A DNA stretch of 64,000 nt from Pisaster brevispinus (taxonomy: Eukaryota; Echinodermata; Asteroidea; Forcipulatida; Asteriidae): NCBI GenBank assembly GCA_023634235.1, contig JAMKCF010000028.1, positions 2,536,001-2,600,000 on the forward strand. The letters are read 5' to 3'. Positions 32,864 through 43,819 of this stretch are shown one piece after another. The position numbers and the translations under genes were made by a program. The notes beneath the pieces are model-generated. The model was not told where the DNA came from. It made no database searches and was given only the letters and a program-made list of their open reading frames with translations. How positions within the stretch are numbered: the first letter of the stretch is position 1; every line of letters begins with the position of its first letter.

Positions 32864-34960
32864 TTAGATCTCAAGGGTCTTTCTGAGAATCCTCGCTGTT
32901 CCCAAAAGTGTCGCCTTCTGTAATAGATCTACCCTCACACTTGTCCCTATTTCCTCTAGATGTTTCCCAAGTGCTTTCGGAATGGTACCAAGTGCTCCAA
33001 CCACCACAGGGACTACTTTCACCTTCACCTGCCAAATCTTACGAAATTCCCTGGCCAGGTCTTTGTACTTTTGGATCTTTTGTGTCTCCTTCTTAGCGAC
33101 CCCTATATCACCCGGCACAGCTATGTCAATAAGATGACACATCTTCTTCGTCTTATCTAAGACTTCAACATCCGGACGCCTATGTTCTATAACATGATCA
33201 GTCTGAATGTTAAAGTCCCAGAGGATCTTGACCTGGTCGGTCTCTACAACTTTATCCGGAACATGCTCGTGCCATTTTGCAGTCACTTGGACACCATTCT
33301 TTTTACACAGATCCCAGTGAATCAATTTGGCCAAATTGCCGTGTCTTCCTTTGTACTCCGTCTTGGCCATCATACTACATTCACTGACAATATGAAATAC
33401 AGTCTCCTCTGCCTTATTACACATTCTGCACAAAGGAGAGACGTTTGCTTTCTCTATCCTTGCCTTCATTACATTTGTCCTTAGAGACTGGTCTTGTGCC
33501 GCAGTAATCAAGCCCTCTGTTTCCTTCTTAAGTTCTACGCTCTTTAACCAATTCCAGGACTTGTTGCTGGCAACGCCTTCAGTGCATCTCAAGAACTGGC
33601 CATGAAGTGGTTTGTTCCGCCAATCTTGATGTCTTTCCTCTTTCCTTTGCCTCTTGTACTCCTTCGGCCCAACTTCGCCTGCCTTCGTGTACTTCTGCGC
33701 AACTTTCAACAAGTTCTCCTCAGTCCTCCTAATATGACAATGTAAGCTCCTGCGCTCGATGTTGACACTGTCTGCCACACTTAGCAACCCCCTATCGCCC
33801 TCTGACCTCGGAAGATAAAGTCTGCTCACATTCGCCCGCGGATGAAGCATACCATTCATGGTCATCAGTTTTCTCATTCTCCTGTCCATGACATCTAGAT
33901 CTTCCTTAGTCCACTCGACAATACCCGCACTATACCTCATCAAAGACACGGCCCATGTGTTATTTGCCTTAACCATGTTCCCCCTGTTCAGTTTTGACTT
34001 CAAACATTTCTTTACCTGTCTGATGTACTCTGTCCTCAACCTCACCTTTGATTCCTCGTGAAGGACATGGTTCGATTCAAGTACACCAAGATACCGATAA
34101 CTCTCTTCCTCACCCAAAGCCCTCATCTGTGCACCATCTGGCAGAACAATACCGTCGGAATGTACCCTCTTTCCCCTCTTCATGGTCATTGAAGCACATT
34201 TCTCCGGGCCAAACTGCATCCGGATGTCATCGCTGAAAATCCTGACAGTCTGTACCAAAGAATCGATCTCCACTTATTCTTTGCAAATCGTGAATAAAAA
34301 GCAGATGGTTGATCTTACATCCATCCTTCTTCATTTCATAACCTGCACTCACCTTCCTCAGAATCATCGACAGGGGCATCAATGCCAGAACAAACAGGAG
34401 CGGAGACAGAGAGTCACCTTGGAAAATCCCTCTTCTTATGCATACCTTGCCCAGACTAGCAATTTTTGGCCAACAGATTAGTTCGCCATGTCTTCATGCT
34501 CTCACTTAGAAGACGCTTTACTGCATCAGCCAGTCCAACCATATCCAGGCATTCCATTATCCACGTGTGGGATACCATGTCATACGCCTTCTTGTAATCG
34601 ATCCACGCCATTGCCAAGTTCGTCTTTCTGCTCCTGCAGTCCTTCAGTACAGCCTTATCGCTGATAAGTTGATCCTTCGTACCTCTGGACCGCTTCTTTC
34701 AGCCTTTCTGCTTCTCTGGAAACAACTGCTGGTCATCCATATGACGATAGAGGTCTTCTGCAATCATACTGGTCAAGAGTTTATACATCACAGGTAAGCA
34801 CGTGATTGGTCTATAGTTACGAGCAATGTTAATGCACCTTTCTTGATGTCCTTCATGATCAGAACCGTTCTTGCCTCAGTCATCCAACATGGGACCTTAC
34901 CATGTCCTAGACAGTCTTGCAATTGTAGGGCCATTCGCTCATGCAAACTGCGAATGAACT
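32864..34960 (-). mobile_element. 5'-truncated LINE with restriction-like endonuclease
   Basis: From right to left on the minus strand: ALQLQDCLGHGKVPCWMT (about 34,910), ARNYRPITCLPVMYKLLT (34,789-34,829), [16 protein letters not shown] (RT motif A, about 34,600), GDSLSPLLFVLAL (about 34,400), then LLFIHDL where an intact RT has the F/Y-x-DD box. A 469-residue frame (34,273-32,864) follows, with a thumb region, a C-x2-C-x8-H-x4-C zinc knuckle (residues 282-299) and the PD...D...K-x3-Y residues (about 367-403) of a PD-(D/E)XK endonuclease. This places it with R2/R4/Hero-type LINEs. The 5' half is frameshifted. The non-viral element appears dead. Confidence 0.85.
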
Positions 34961-35580
34961 ATTCTGTTTTTGTTCTAATATTATTAAACAGCTACTCGAG
35001 CAAGTAATTCTTAACGGTTATGCTATTAAAATGTGTTTATAATGTGTTTGTTTATAATTTAATTGTAATTTTAAAAATACCGTTACTCTTCTGAATTTTC
35101 ATATTTTTTGATCAAAATATTACGCCCCAATCTCAAGGTTTTGAAAAACTAGCTATACCTCTACCACTGATGGCATGCGTCAAAATAACAACTCCTTGAC
35201 GTCATGTGTGGGATGTTGCGTTGTTATACCTTGCAACAAAGCAGCTATACAAAATGGAGCGTCCTTATATGACGCAATAGGAGTGATGATGTAACAGAGC
35301 TTTTCACAAATCTTTCTGAAGTAAAGCACAGAACAAGGGTGTTCAAAAATTATTGTGTTTTTTTTTTACATTTAAAATCTTAAATCTCAAGTGAACTCAA
35401 TTTCCTTATTGATTGGAAACATTTTAAATGAATTTCAGCAAAGATGAGTTGTATCTGTTTTTTGTTTGAGCTGGTCTTTAACGATTAACCTCTTTTGGTA
35501 GCACTGTTTTGTACTTTGTACAGTTTTGCTTGTTTTGATAAATGCCATTTTCTTGTGTAGTTTGTATTACTCGATTCCAG
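34961..35580. other. AT-rich gap, nothing recognised
   Basis: Between the LINE break and the next CTR9 exon. I see no repeat family shared with the rest of the window and no coding signal until the ATTCCAG acceptor at 35,580. Confidence 0.5.
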
Positions 35581-35739
35581 ATGGCCCGTCAACAAAAAGT
35601 GGAACAGCGAAGTAAAGAGTAGATGGAGAAGAGAGCTCGAGAAAACCAAAACATCCTTGTGGTTACTGAACCCAAACCAGTCCGCAAAGGAGGTGGTGGT
35701 AGGCGTGGAAAAGTTGGACAAATTTGATTTCAATTATTT
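35581..35739 (+). pseudogene. CTR9: CTR9 C-terminal exon with two breaks
   Basis: Reads MARQQKVEQRSKE, then TAG at 35,620 (expected Gln, a C-to-T change), then MEKRARENQNILVVTEPKPV and RKGGGGRRGKVGQ before a frame loss that gives TGA at 35,725. The Arg/Lys/Glu coiled coil and the GGGGRR stretch match the CTR9 region after the TPRs. It lies 29 kb beyond the preceding CTR9 exon, and the exons between are missing. Confidence 0.82.
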
Positions 35740-35989
35740 GTAAAACGAATGCTCATAGGAATTTCTTTATTTATTCATGATTACTTTTGACCTAGATTAG
35801 TCCTTTATTTCTGTGTAAACCGAGAAAAATTGTTTATTCTGAGGTATATAGAGAATACATAACACAACAGTTTAATGTAAGATTATTAAATTTGTATGAG
35901 TAACTATGACAAAAATATTTATGAGGCTGAATTAGTTACGATTGAAATAGCAAAATGATTCATTTGAAAGGTTCTCTGGATCATATGAA

Positions 35990-36112
35990 ACAGTGTAATG
36001 AATAATCATGGATGATTCTATGGATAATCATGGTTGAGTCTATGAATAATCATGAATGAATCTATGGATAATCATGAGGCATTAATACTCATGAGGTTGA
36101 ATTATTCATGAT
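35990..36112 (+). repeat. 25-bp tandem repeat in a CTR9 intron
   Basis: Four to five units of 'gaataatcatggatga(t/g)tctatg' type, alternating 'ctatgaataatcatg' and 'ctatggataatcatg'. Confidence 0.8.
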
Positions 36113-36137
36113 AAAAATCCAACGGCGAGATATATAG

Positions 36138-36251
36138 CGAGGGCAGTGACAGTGAGATGGACACGGGAGAAGCCAAACCCCAAAAGAAGCAGCGAAGTGA
36201 CGAAGAAGGAGACGGCGATGGGAAACGAGAAAATAAGGCCAAGAAAAGAAG
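36138..36251 (+). pseudogene. CTR9: CTR9 acidic/basic tail exon
   Basis: Between ATATAG and GTTAGA. The frame EGSDSEMDTGEAKPQKKQRS then DEEGDGDGKRENKAKKR is a low-complexity charged segment that fits the CTR9 C-terminal tail, which is rich in Ser/Asp/Glu and Lys/Arg. No break within this exon. Confidence 0.7.
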
Positions 36252-36591
36252 GTTAGAAATAAACTAACAAAGAAACTTGTAAAATTTGTAAACAAATGTT
36301 TTCAGCTATGACCATTAGAACACGAGAAATTTTCAAAAACTGAGTCAGGGCAAAAGTTTTAAGGACTCTAGTAGGTTTGTTGATTTGGTTATTTTCCAGT
36401 AGATAAGATTCTTATGAAAATAGGGGGGGTGGAAGTGTCTCCAACCTCATGTCAAAACTGATCATGAAAGTAAGAAAGCAAAAGTCCAAAGAAGAATTTT
36501 CAGGTATAAAATGATTTTGAAGAGTGTCTCCTTAACACAAATGAACTATTTACTTTATCTTCTCATTAAACCAAATCTCGTAAGACATGAG

Positions 36592-36776
36592 ACGGTGAGG
36601 AATCGGCCCTGCACAAGCGCAAGGAGCGCAAGTCCGGCGAGAGCAGAGCATCTCGCAGCTGCAAAGGGATCCGAGAATCCCTGATTGAAGAGGAGAAGCC
36701 TGGCAAGTTTAAGTCCAAGGCTATCGTGTCTTCTAGTGAGTCGGACTCAGAGGGAGAGAGGCTTCAGATTGATCAG
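36592..36776 (+). pseudogene. CTR9: CTR9 tail exon with KSKAIVSSS motif
   Basis: After ATGAG the frame reads DGEESALHKRKERKSGESRA, then EEEKPGKFKSKAIVSSSESD and SEGERLQIDQ. The KSKAI(I/V)SSS-acidic motif followed by a (K/R)L(K/Q)I(A/D)-like end is characteristic of the CTR9 tail. I cannot see a good GT donor where the exon should end near 36,776, so splicing may be lost. Confidence 0.72.
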
Positions 36777-37234
36777 ACCAGTTCATTTCAGTTTTTGTCT
36801 ATCTCTTTCTATCAAAGGGACACATTGGGCGCTCTAGGATGTAAAAAACATTTGTTTTGAAATGAATGTGGTTGGAAAAGTATTTTAAAAGTAGACTACA
36901 GTGATTCGCAGAAATATTCCTTGAATTTGTGTGGGTTTTGTGTAAACAGAACACAGTCTTCTGTTTTCTAGAACCAAAGTTTTTTACTCTACAAAATGGC
37001 AGTTTGTATGTTCCGTTTGTTGTATTTCAAAAGGAAAACTTGTGTTTTTCAATCACAACTCACTAATGACAAAACACATCATTAGGACACCAGACCAAGT
37101 AATTTATGGCTTGATGTCATTCTGCTTAGAAAAATTGATATTCTTCAAAACAAAGCATTAAGATTTATGAAGTTTTACAAAATTACATCCTCTTAAATGA
37201 TGGCATTCGTTATTTTATTTCCTTTTTATTTTAG

Positions 37235-37607
37235 TGACAATGAGGAAATGTCCGGTAGTCAGAAACCGTCACCGTCTAAGAGTTGTGGTCGCATCCGCCG
37301 TATCGCCTCAGACTCCAGCGACTCCGATGAAAGGAAGTCAAGATCCAAAGGTCAAGATCAAGCTTCTGGGTCTGAGTCCGAGGGGGAGAGTAAACCTCGT
37401 AGCAAGGCACTTCAGTCAGACAGTGATGAGGAATCAGGGGGTGAGGGTCAGAGGTCAGGTAGCAAAGCACAGAGGTCAGGCAGTGAGGGTCAGATATCAG
37501 ATGCTGGATCAGGAAACGAGGAGGCAGCATCGGAAGGAGAGGGGTCCGGCGGGGAAGAAGCAGGGTTGGACGGAGCGGCGTCTGGTAATGATGGGGTCGC
37601 TGACTGA
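37235..37607 (+). pseudogene. CTR9: CTR9 final exon, Ser/Asp/Gly tail
   Basis: A TTTTAG acceptor is followed by 123 codons (DNEEMSGSQKPSPSKSCGRI ... RRIASDSSDSDERKSRSKGQ) ending in TGA after GNDGVAD. The Ser-Asp-Glu-Gly repeat tail with SGSE/SGGEG patches is how CTR9 proteins end. This exon is open throughout. Its 3' flank is duplicated at 52.9 kb. Confidence 0.78.
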
Positions 37608-38044
37608 GGAGACCTCCTGTCTGTCAACTTTCATAGGACTATCCACCAGATGCCAAGTGTCAGTGGCTGAAACACTCGCAATTAGACATCAGGGTTCAGA
37701 TTGTTTTCAGTGAGTTCAAGTTGGAAAAACTTGGCGGGAAGCTGCACATCTGACTACCTCAAGATCAGAATCTTTCTCCTTAAGATTTAAACAACTTGTG
37801 AAATATGTTTCAAATATTTCCCATTGAATTTGATTGGCTGAGAGAACAATTTTTTATAACCTGCCCACACTTTTTTGTTCACATAAGCAATTTTCAATCA
37901 ATTTGTTCTAGAGTTATTCTTACAATGCTGAAATGATCTTTTTCTAAATAATGTTTACATTGTTTCCCACTTCTTGAAGAAAACTGTTTCAAAGATCTTC
38001 AGATGTATTTTTGACAATTCTTGATTTGATTGTGTCATTTACAG
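37608..38044 (+). repeat. CTR9 3' flank, duplicated at 52.9-53.3 kb
   Basis: 'gctgactgaggag', 'tctgtcaacttt', 'actacctcaagatcagaat' and 'ccattgaatttgattggctg' recur in order at 52,910-53,055. The block leads directly into a CUB half-domain exon in both places. Confidence 0.8.
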
Positions 38045-38216
38045 CTGCGTGATTTGAGGACAGGCCAGAACATCAACCTGTGCAGCCAGCTTGGCCCAAT
38101 CGACCGGTCAACCATCTGGAGGGAAGTCCTGCTGGAGTTTGTCTCTGATGAATCAAACTCCTTTCCAGGATACTCAGCTTATTATACGGTGTTGCCATGG
38201 ATACCTGACTCTCCAT
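38045..38216 (+). pseudogene. CUB-type exon, C-terminal half-domain (copy 1)
   Basis: After ACAG the frame reads LRDLRTGQNINLCSQLGPID then STIWREVLLEFVSDESNSFP and GYSAYYTVLPW. 'R(D)G-x-N' ... 'C' ... 'LLEFVSDES-x-SFPGYSAYY' is the second half of a CUB domain, an extracellular beta-sandwich. The exon boundary 'ccat/gttt' is a weaker donor than 'ccag/gttt' in copy 2. It precedes its N-terminal half on the strand, so it would belong to a different CUB repeat. Confidence 0.6.
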
Positions 38217-38280
38217 GTTTGTTGAGAAATGGGTGTTAAATCTCAGTGTAGGCAGTAAAATTACCTTATTTTCCTTCATA

Positions 38281-40140
38281 CTTGACGCGGCTTATCTGAC
38301 TTCCACAGGTGCAACAAAATCACTGCGTCTTTTCTAATGGTGTGTCTTATCTGGTATCACTATAGATCATTGTGATGATCACTGTGTGAAATTAAATTCA
38401 TCCTCTAAAATGAGCCTTTCATTTGCTCATGGTAATGTTGTCACATTATTTAAAATAATGCAGTGTGTAGTTATAAATTGTAGTTTTTAAGGTTTAGCGT
38501 AGTTTTGAGGTAAGCAGCTGTACATGAGATTGGACCTTTAGCCTAATTTCATTAAACACAAAATGTTATGCGCGCAGTATAAAATTGCTGAGCAGAAATA
38601 GGTTATCAGCCTAATTGCCATAGTAAAGGTTGCTACGCCTGGTACCTAATTGTTCACTTATATGACTTTCAAATGTGCAACAAAAATCACTGCGTCTTAT
38701 CTAATGATGGGCCTCTGGTATCACTATTTAGATCATTGTGATGATAACTATGTGAAATTAAATTTATCGTGTGAAATAAGCCTTTCATTTGCTCAGGGTA
38801 ATGTTGTCATATTATTTAAAGTAGCAGTTATTGCTGCATTGCAAATAAACATATCCAAAGAAACTGATTACTGTTGGAGAGAGCACAGCAGTCTTTTGAA
38901 GGTGATATCTAATTTTGTCATCTTTACCATCTTATATTACTAGTAGTTGAGTACAAAGAAAGACACAGGTTTTCTCGTAGTTAGGCGCTAACAGCGTTTG
39001 TGTGTTCTATGGGAAATCCTGTAGGTATGGGTTCAAGACAAAAGCCTTGAGTTTTAAAACCGATTATCTCTGAACTTTTCAAATTTCAGCGTAGTGTGTA
39101 AACGTCTTCCATGTGCCAGCCCTTGCCATATCTCTGACCGAAGACCTGCCTACACTACATCTCCCAGCAGACTGCGGCTGTCAGATCCTCTTTACTCTCC
39201 CTCCTGAAGAGACTGCACTTCTCGTCATTCATGAGCTTGTGATACCCGATGCTGACTGCGAGAAACATTATTTTGAGGTACTTTTCATCAAGTTAATGTT
39301 GCAAAGCAATTTTTTTTATACTGGAGTGTACAGACTAGCAATGTTACGCACAGAGTGGAGGCTTCTGGGAATAATAGCAGGCAGTAGACTTACAAGGTAC
39401 ATCCATTGTCTTCGGAGATGTGTGCATGCTCAGTACTATGTCAACAATGGAAAATAACCCAGTGTGTTTGCTGCCACCTAGAGTTCCAGTGATGGAAACT
39501 AGAGATAAACCTTCCCTTTATAATTATATTGGTGTTTGGCAGATTACCTTCATTCCCACTTGATGGTATGTGACATCCACAAAACGTCAACAAACATTCT
39601 CAAGAAAAGTGCAAATAACAAGGTAATGTCTGCAAACCTTTCCTTTTTATGTAAATTTTGCAAATCGAATTTGGAAGTTCTGAAGGTCAGTTTTCTTGTG
39701 CAACGTATATTTGGAAACAACCACAATAATAAGTTGACTCTTGATCAGCAAAACTTGTTTTAAAAATATGCTTTTATTGTGGTGTTTTTCCGAGAATCTT
39801 CTCTTGTTTTTCTACTTTTTAAAGACTGACGATTTAGCCACCTTGTGCTACAATCGTTACTGTGAGAAATTATATTTATCCTGTAAAATGAGCCTTTCAT
39901 TTGCTCAGGGTAATGTTGTCATATTGTTTAAAATAACGCAGCGTGTAGTTATAAAGTGTAGTTTTTAAAGTTACGCGTAGTTTTAAGGTAAGCATCTGTA
40001 TAAGAGATTGAACATTTAGCCTAATTTCATGAAGCCTGTTAGCACACAAAAAATGCTATGCACAGTATAAAAATGCTGAGTAGAAATAGGTTATGATCAG
40101 CCAAAATGCATAATGACTGGCGTACCTAACTAATATTGTA
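38281..40140 (+). repeat. 350-bp non-coding block, three copies here and one at 53.6 kb
   Basis: 'ggcttatctgacttcca', 'ggtatcactat(a)gatcattgtgatgat', 'gagcctttcatttgctcagg' and 'cctaatttcat' mark copies at 38,281-38,640, 38,655-38,850 (short), 39,845-40,130 and 53,570-53,945. They follow or separate the CUB half-exons and appear to have been duplicated with them. Confidence 0.8.
39090..39277 (+). pseudogene. CUB-type exon, N-terminal half-domain (copy 1)
   Basis: The frame DLPTLHLPADCGCQILFTLP then PEETALLVIHELVIPDADCE to a GTACTT donor fits the first half of a CUB domain (Cys, W/Q-I, hydrophobic strand, 'L-IP--DC'). Upstream, the same frame meets TAG near 39,092, two bases after the only acceptor I see, so the exon start is defective or lies elsewhere. 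The duplicate at 52.4 kb carries a further stop. Confidence 0.55.
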
Positions 40141-40214
40141 CTTTTCATCACTGTGATATTCTCTTCTTCTTTTTTCCGTCTATCATCGAGGTTGTTATAT
40201 AATGCTGACATCAG

Positions 40215-40387
40215 AGCCTGGAATCATTCAATCTCCGAACAACGCTTCCAGCACCCGTTATATAACTGCTCCCTTGTGTGCTTTCAGCAATTGTTGTCAA
40301 ACTGACGTCCAATGGCAGTACGTGATGCTTTCCTTTAGTCAACTCAAACTTGAATCCGATCTGCAATGCACGAAGGACTTCATTGAG
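40215..40387 (+). pseudogene. CUB-type exon, second N-terminal half-domain
   Basis: The frame SEPGIIQSPNNASSTRYITA then APLCAFSNCC and QYVMLSFSQLKLESDLQCTK with DFIE at a GTAAGG donor. 'G-I-x-SP...Y', two Cys and 'L-F--L-LE---C--DFIE' are the standard CUB signature. It has no counterpart in the second block, where 53,990-54,010 jumps straight from its upstream to its downstream flank. Confidence 0.65.
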
Positions 40388-41118
40388 GTAAGGACAGGGT
40401 TTTACTGTTAATTTGTCTCCAACTGATTTGACTGCTGGAAAAAATGTCTTTGGATTTCAATTATAAGATAGAATCAGAAGCACACTGTATTTGTTAATCT
40501 TGTTGGTAAAGGCATGGGATCAAAACTACAACTGCTTTCCCACAGAAGGTCTGTAGCCAGCCTCTGTCTTTTACACGGATGTTTGCAAGGTAAACGTGCT
40601 ACCTGTGTGTCCGACCTGGTTCCTCCTATCAGGATGTTTGAGTGTTAAACCAGGCTTTCTGCTTGTTAATCTTGCTTGGCTGAGATGTAGAACAAAAAGC
40701 AATCCAACAGCTTTATTCCATGTACATCTCTTTGGAACTCCTTACCTGTTAAATCAACATTTCTCTCCATCCTACAATCTAAACAGATTTCAGACGCAAA
40801 TCTACCTTTAGCTCCCTGAGTTATTCTCATATTGAATGTTTTTTGTCTTGTACGTAACCCCCAAAACCAAGAGTGGCTTTAAGCCTTGTTTTGGGCAAAC
40901 GTGCTTTAAAGTTATAAAAGAAACACAAGGTCATAACTTGACAGGTTGAAAGGTCATATCTAACACGCTATAGCAAGCACACATTTTGCTCCACGCGATA
41001 AGGTCGTATCTCTTTTAATTGTTTTTTGCCTACACTTATTGCACTACCAACAACAATTTCAATTGCAACCTGGCTCCACTGACATAGTGAAATCTTTTCT
41101 TTTTTTGTGTGTGTTCAG

Positions 41119-41231
41119 ATTCAGGACGTGATACCCAAGAAGCGTCTGTCTTCTGTAGGGATGCAAATACTTTCACTTGGATCACCGAGGGAAGTGAAGT
41201 CATCGCAAAATTCCAAACAGACGACGAGTAG
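41119..41231 (+). pseudogene. CUB-type terminal exon, C-terminal half (copy 1)
   Basis: After TTCAG one frame reads SGRDTQEASVFCRDANTFTW then ITEGSEVIAKFQTDDE and TAG. 'FC---...TW-TEGSEV-KF-TD' is the end of a CUB domain, finishing in a stop. That frame does not match the phase left by the exon at 40,387, so the pair cannot be spliced in frame as it stands. Copy 2 is at 54,519-54,658. Confidence 0.6.
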
Positions 41232-42196
41232 TGCTTCCAAAGTTGCAGAGAGCTCGAGAGAAAGAGACATTTTCCTGTAAAGTGTTGGACATCAGAGTGG
41301 TTGGACGGCAGCTTTTTCCATGTATGAACTGAATTATGGCTATCAGTACAGGTAGTGGTCAGCCTATTGGTCTTTATTTTTTGTATAGTTTATTATCTGC
41401 TTGTCGACCGACCAGGTTCATATTGTAATATTAATAATAATGTTAATAATTATGTGTATTATTTTAAATGGAATGCATGGGGGTGTTGTCTGCGGTTTGG
41501 CTGGTGGGATTCGACTTGGAGGCATAGGTTTGTGAGTTTGTTGTGTGAATGATGATGATTAGTGGGCCCTGTGTGTTAGGTAACTTATGCCTTCTTGCCC
41601 ATCCAGTGTCATGCTATATATTCTATGTTCTCCAATCACGCACTCATGCATTTGCTTTCTTCGAGATAATAATTATTTGGTAGAGACTGAATATCTAGGA
41701 GTTGCCTTCATTTTTATTGACATTTTATCGACATACTTGCATTGTATAAGATAATTAAATGTACATGTATGTGTTTTATTGACCGCCTGCACAACTCTCA
41801 ACAGTTTGTACAGGTGTTTACAGAGAATAAATCCCAGCCAGATCCACAATCAACATCCAAAAGCTGGATATAGCTGTGTAGGGCGTCACTTTAATCTTTC
41901 TAATCACTCCATTTCTCTCATGATTTTACAGGGCTTTGAGGCACTAGGAAACCACAAGATTGTTCGTATGAGTAGGGAGAAGCTATGGATAAGGCGTCTT
42001 CAGACCATTCAACCCCATGGTCTAAACATCCAAGAAGGAAATGTCTAATAACCTTTTGTCTTTGCCTTCTCCTTTTTACCACAGATTCTCCTCTCCAGTC
42101 TGCCTCATTCACTAATCAATTACTTTTGTCTCCCTCTTCCCATCATTTATTTTTTACTTTTTGAGGCTTTGCATGATGAGGTATCAATGTATATTC
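41232..42196 (+). repeat. 3' flank of the CUB block, duplicated at 54.66-55.49 kb
   Basis: 'tgcatgggggtgttgtctgc', 'gatgatgattagtgggccc', 'gtgtttacagagaa' and 'ctatggataaggcgtcttcag' recur in order in the second block, with small indels. Short open frames here are shared shadows of the two copies. No gene recognised. Confidence 0.8.
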
Positions 42197-42915
42197 AGTT
42201 TGCATTAACACCGTATGTATATCTACTAGCTATGTAGATTTGTTCTAATGAACTAGGTCTTGCTTTTTTAACATTTTTTATTCTACTGCCGCAGAGTAGA
42301 TTTGGAAATCGGAAGACTACTTCGGGAGACTACTTAGTTCTGAAAAGAACTGTCCAGCTTATTAGCTACTACCTGGGCGGTGGGTAGGAAATTGGCCGGG
42401 ACTACTACTTTGGCTTCATAGTGAATTCGATCGAGGGAACTTCTCAGTATTAACTTCATTGCCGCGGAGTGAGTTCTTAATTGGTCTCAACATTTAGACT
42501 AGCTTCCTCTAGTCATCGTCTCCGGACAATGACTAGAGCAAGCTAGTCGGTTTCGACTAGCTTGCTCCAGTCATCGTCTCCTAACGATGAGACGATGACT
42601 AGAGCAAGCTAGTCGAAACATTGAGACCAATTAAGAACTCACTCCGTGGCAGTGAAGTTAATAACGAGAAGTCCCCTCGATCCTATCCACTATGAAGCCA
42701 AAGTAGTAGTCCCGGCCAATTTCCTACCCTCCGCCCAGGTAGTAGCTAATAAGCTGGACAGTTCTTTTCAGAACTAAGTAGTCTCCCGAAGTAGTCTCCC
42801 GATTTCCAAATCTACTCTGCGGCAGTAGAATAAAAATACAATAAAAAGCAAGACCTATTTCTTTAAGAACAAATCTACATAGCTAGTAGATATACACACG
42901 GTGATTACTGCAAAC
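42197..42915. mobile_element. Foldback (long inverted repeat) element, copy A
   Basis: An outer inverted repeat ('gtatatctactagctatgta' left, 'tacatagctagtagatatac' right) encloses long arms, about 42,283-42,530 and 42,585-42,835, that are reverse complements of each other with scattered changes. Landmarks are CTACTGCCGC(A/G)GAGTAGA, 'gactacttagttctgaaaag' and 'gtgagttcttaattggtctc'. The centre has smaller palindromes of 'gactagcttgct(c)tagtcatcg'. No coding frame. The transcript would fold into a hairpin of roughly 250 bp. Confidence 0.85.
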
Positions 42916-43200
42916 CGAATATACATCATTTATTTTGTCTTTTGTATTCGTTCCTCTTGTGGTCAAACCAGCCCCTCCCCCACCCCACCCCCTTTTGTTA
43001 CCCTCCTTTTTGTTCATCCTCCTGCTTTCTCTGTGTGCTTTCATCTCTAACGTCTATCTCCACTCCACTTTTTATGTTTGTAGTCTTGTCATTTTGCCTT
43101 CAAGAAAGACTCTGCTAGGGTAGAAACGTCAGGCCACTATCTATTTTTGTGTGTGTAGTAGTTTTTCCATGATTTTTAGAGCCAATTTGTAATAAGTTTT
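42916..43200 (+). repeat. Flank with 'gactctgct(a/g)ggg/tcaaaacgtcagg' motif
   Basis: 'tttgtggtcaaaccagcccc', a Pro-rich CT tract, 'gtagtcttgtcatt' and 'aaagactctgctagggtaga' followed by 'aacgtcaggccacta' recur at 56,600-56,880. The right side of the foldback element and this flank travel together in both blocks, so the mobile or duplicated unit is larger than the palindrome. Confidence 0.75.
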
Positions 43201-43423
43201 TTGCTGAGAATTTTTTATTCATGCTCATTTGTATTTAGAACAACTGATTTAATGTCTGGTCATATTGTTACTTTCAGTGCATATAATTATATACAGTATA
43301 TTTTTCTTAAATGTGAGGGACTGTTTATGTATAATTTTCTTGTGTATGAATCTCACAAGTAAGTCAAATTGTGAGTTTGAGGTGCATATATAGTTTAAAG
43401 GTGTAAATCAATGAAAATCATGG

Positions 43424-43816
43424 TTGATATTTTTTGACAATTTGCTTGATTCAGCCATGGTTTCTTATTTTCCCTTGAAAAGCTACAAGAGCCGTGTTAA
43501 TGACAAGCCTTGGCTTACACCTCACATAAATGTTTTTGACCGTCAAATTATGTTGGTTAATAGTTATTATTGGTATGACTCTGCTCTTTCATCGCTTAGC
43601 CTTGACTCTTTGGCTGGTAGGAGAGAGGCACACTGCAGGCGTTTTGCTAATGAACTTGCTAATAACCCTCACACTAAAGACCACCTTCCCCCTACCAGGC
43701 ATGAGAGTCATGGTCGAAATCTCCGAAATAGGCATCATGTTTCAACCATCCCCACCAGATCCAGTCGTTTTAAAAATAGCCCTGTTCCTTATTTCAAAGG
43801 TTTAATTAATTCTTAA
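43424..43816 (+). mobile_element. LINE ORF2 remnant, internally deleted
   Basis: A 130-codon frame contains FPLKSYKSRVNDKPWLTPHI, typical of the linker between endonuclease and reverse transcriptase in jockey/CR1-type LINEs. After only about 30 residues it reads RREAHCRRFANELANN, LPPTRHESHGRNLRNRH and RSSRFKNSPVPYFKGLINS, typical of the C-terminal tail. The whole RT catalytic domain (several hundred residues) is missing between them while the frame stays open. Confidence 0.65.
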
Positions 43817-43819
43817 TTA

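Noticed and set aside
41918..42112. Minus-strand 64-residue frame
   Set aside because: Shadow in a duplicated 3' flank; the second copy does not keep it open.
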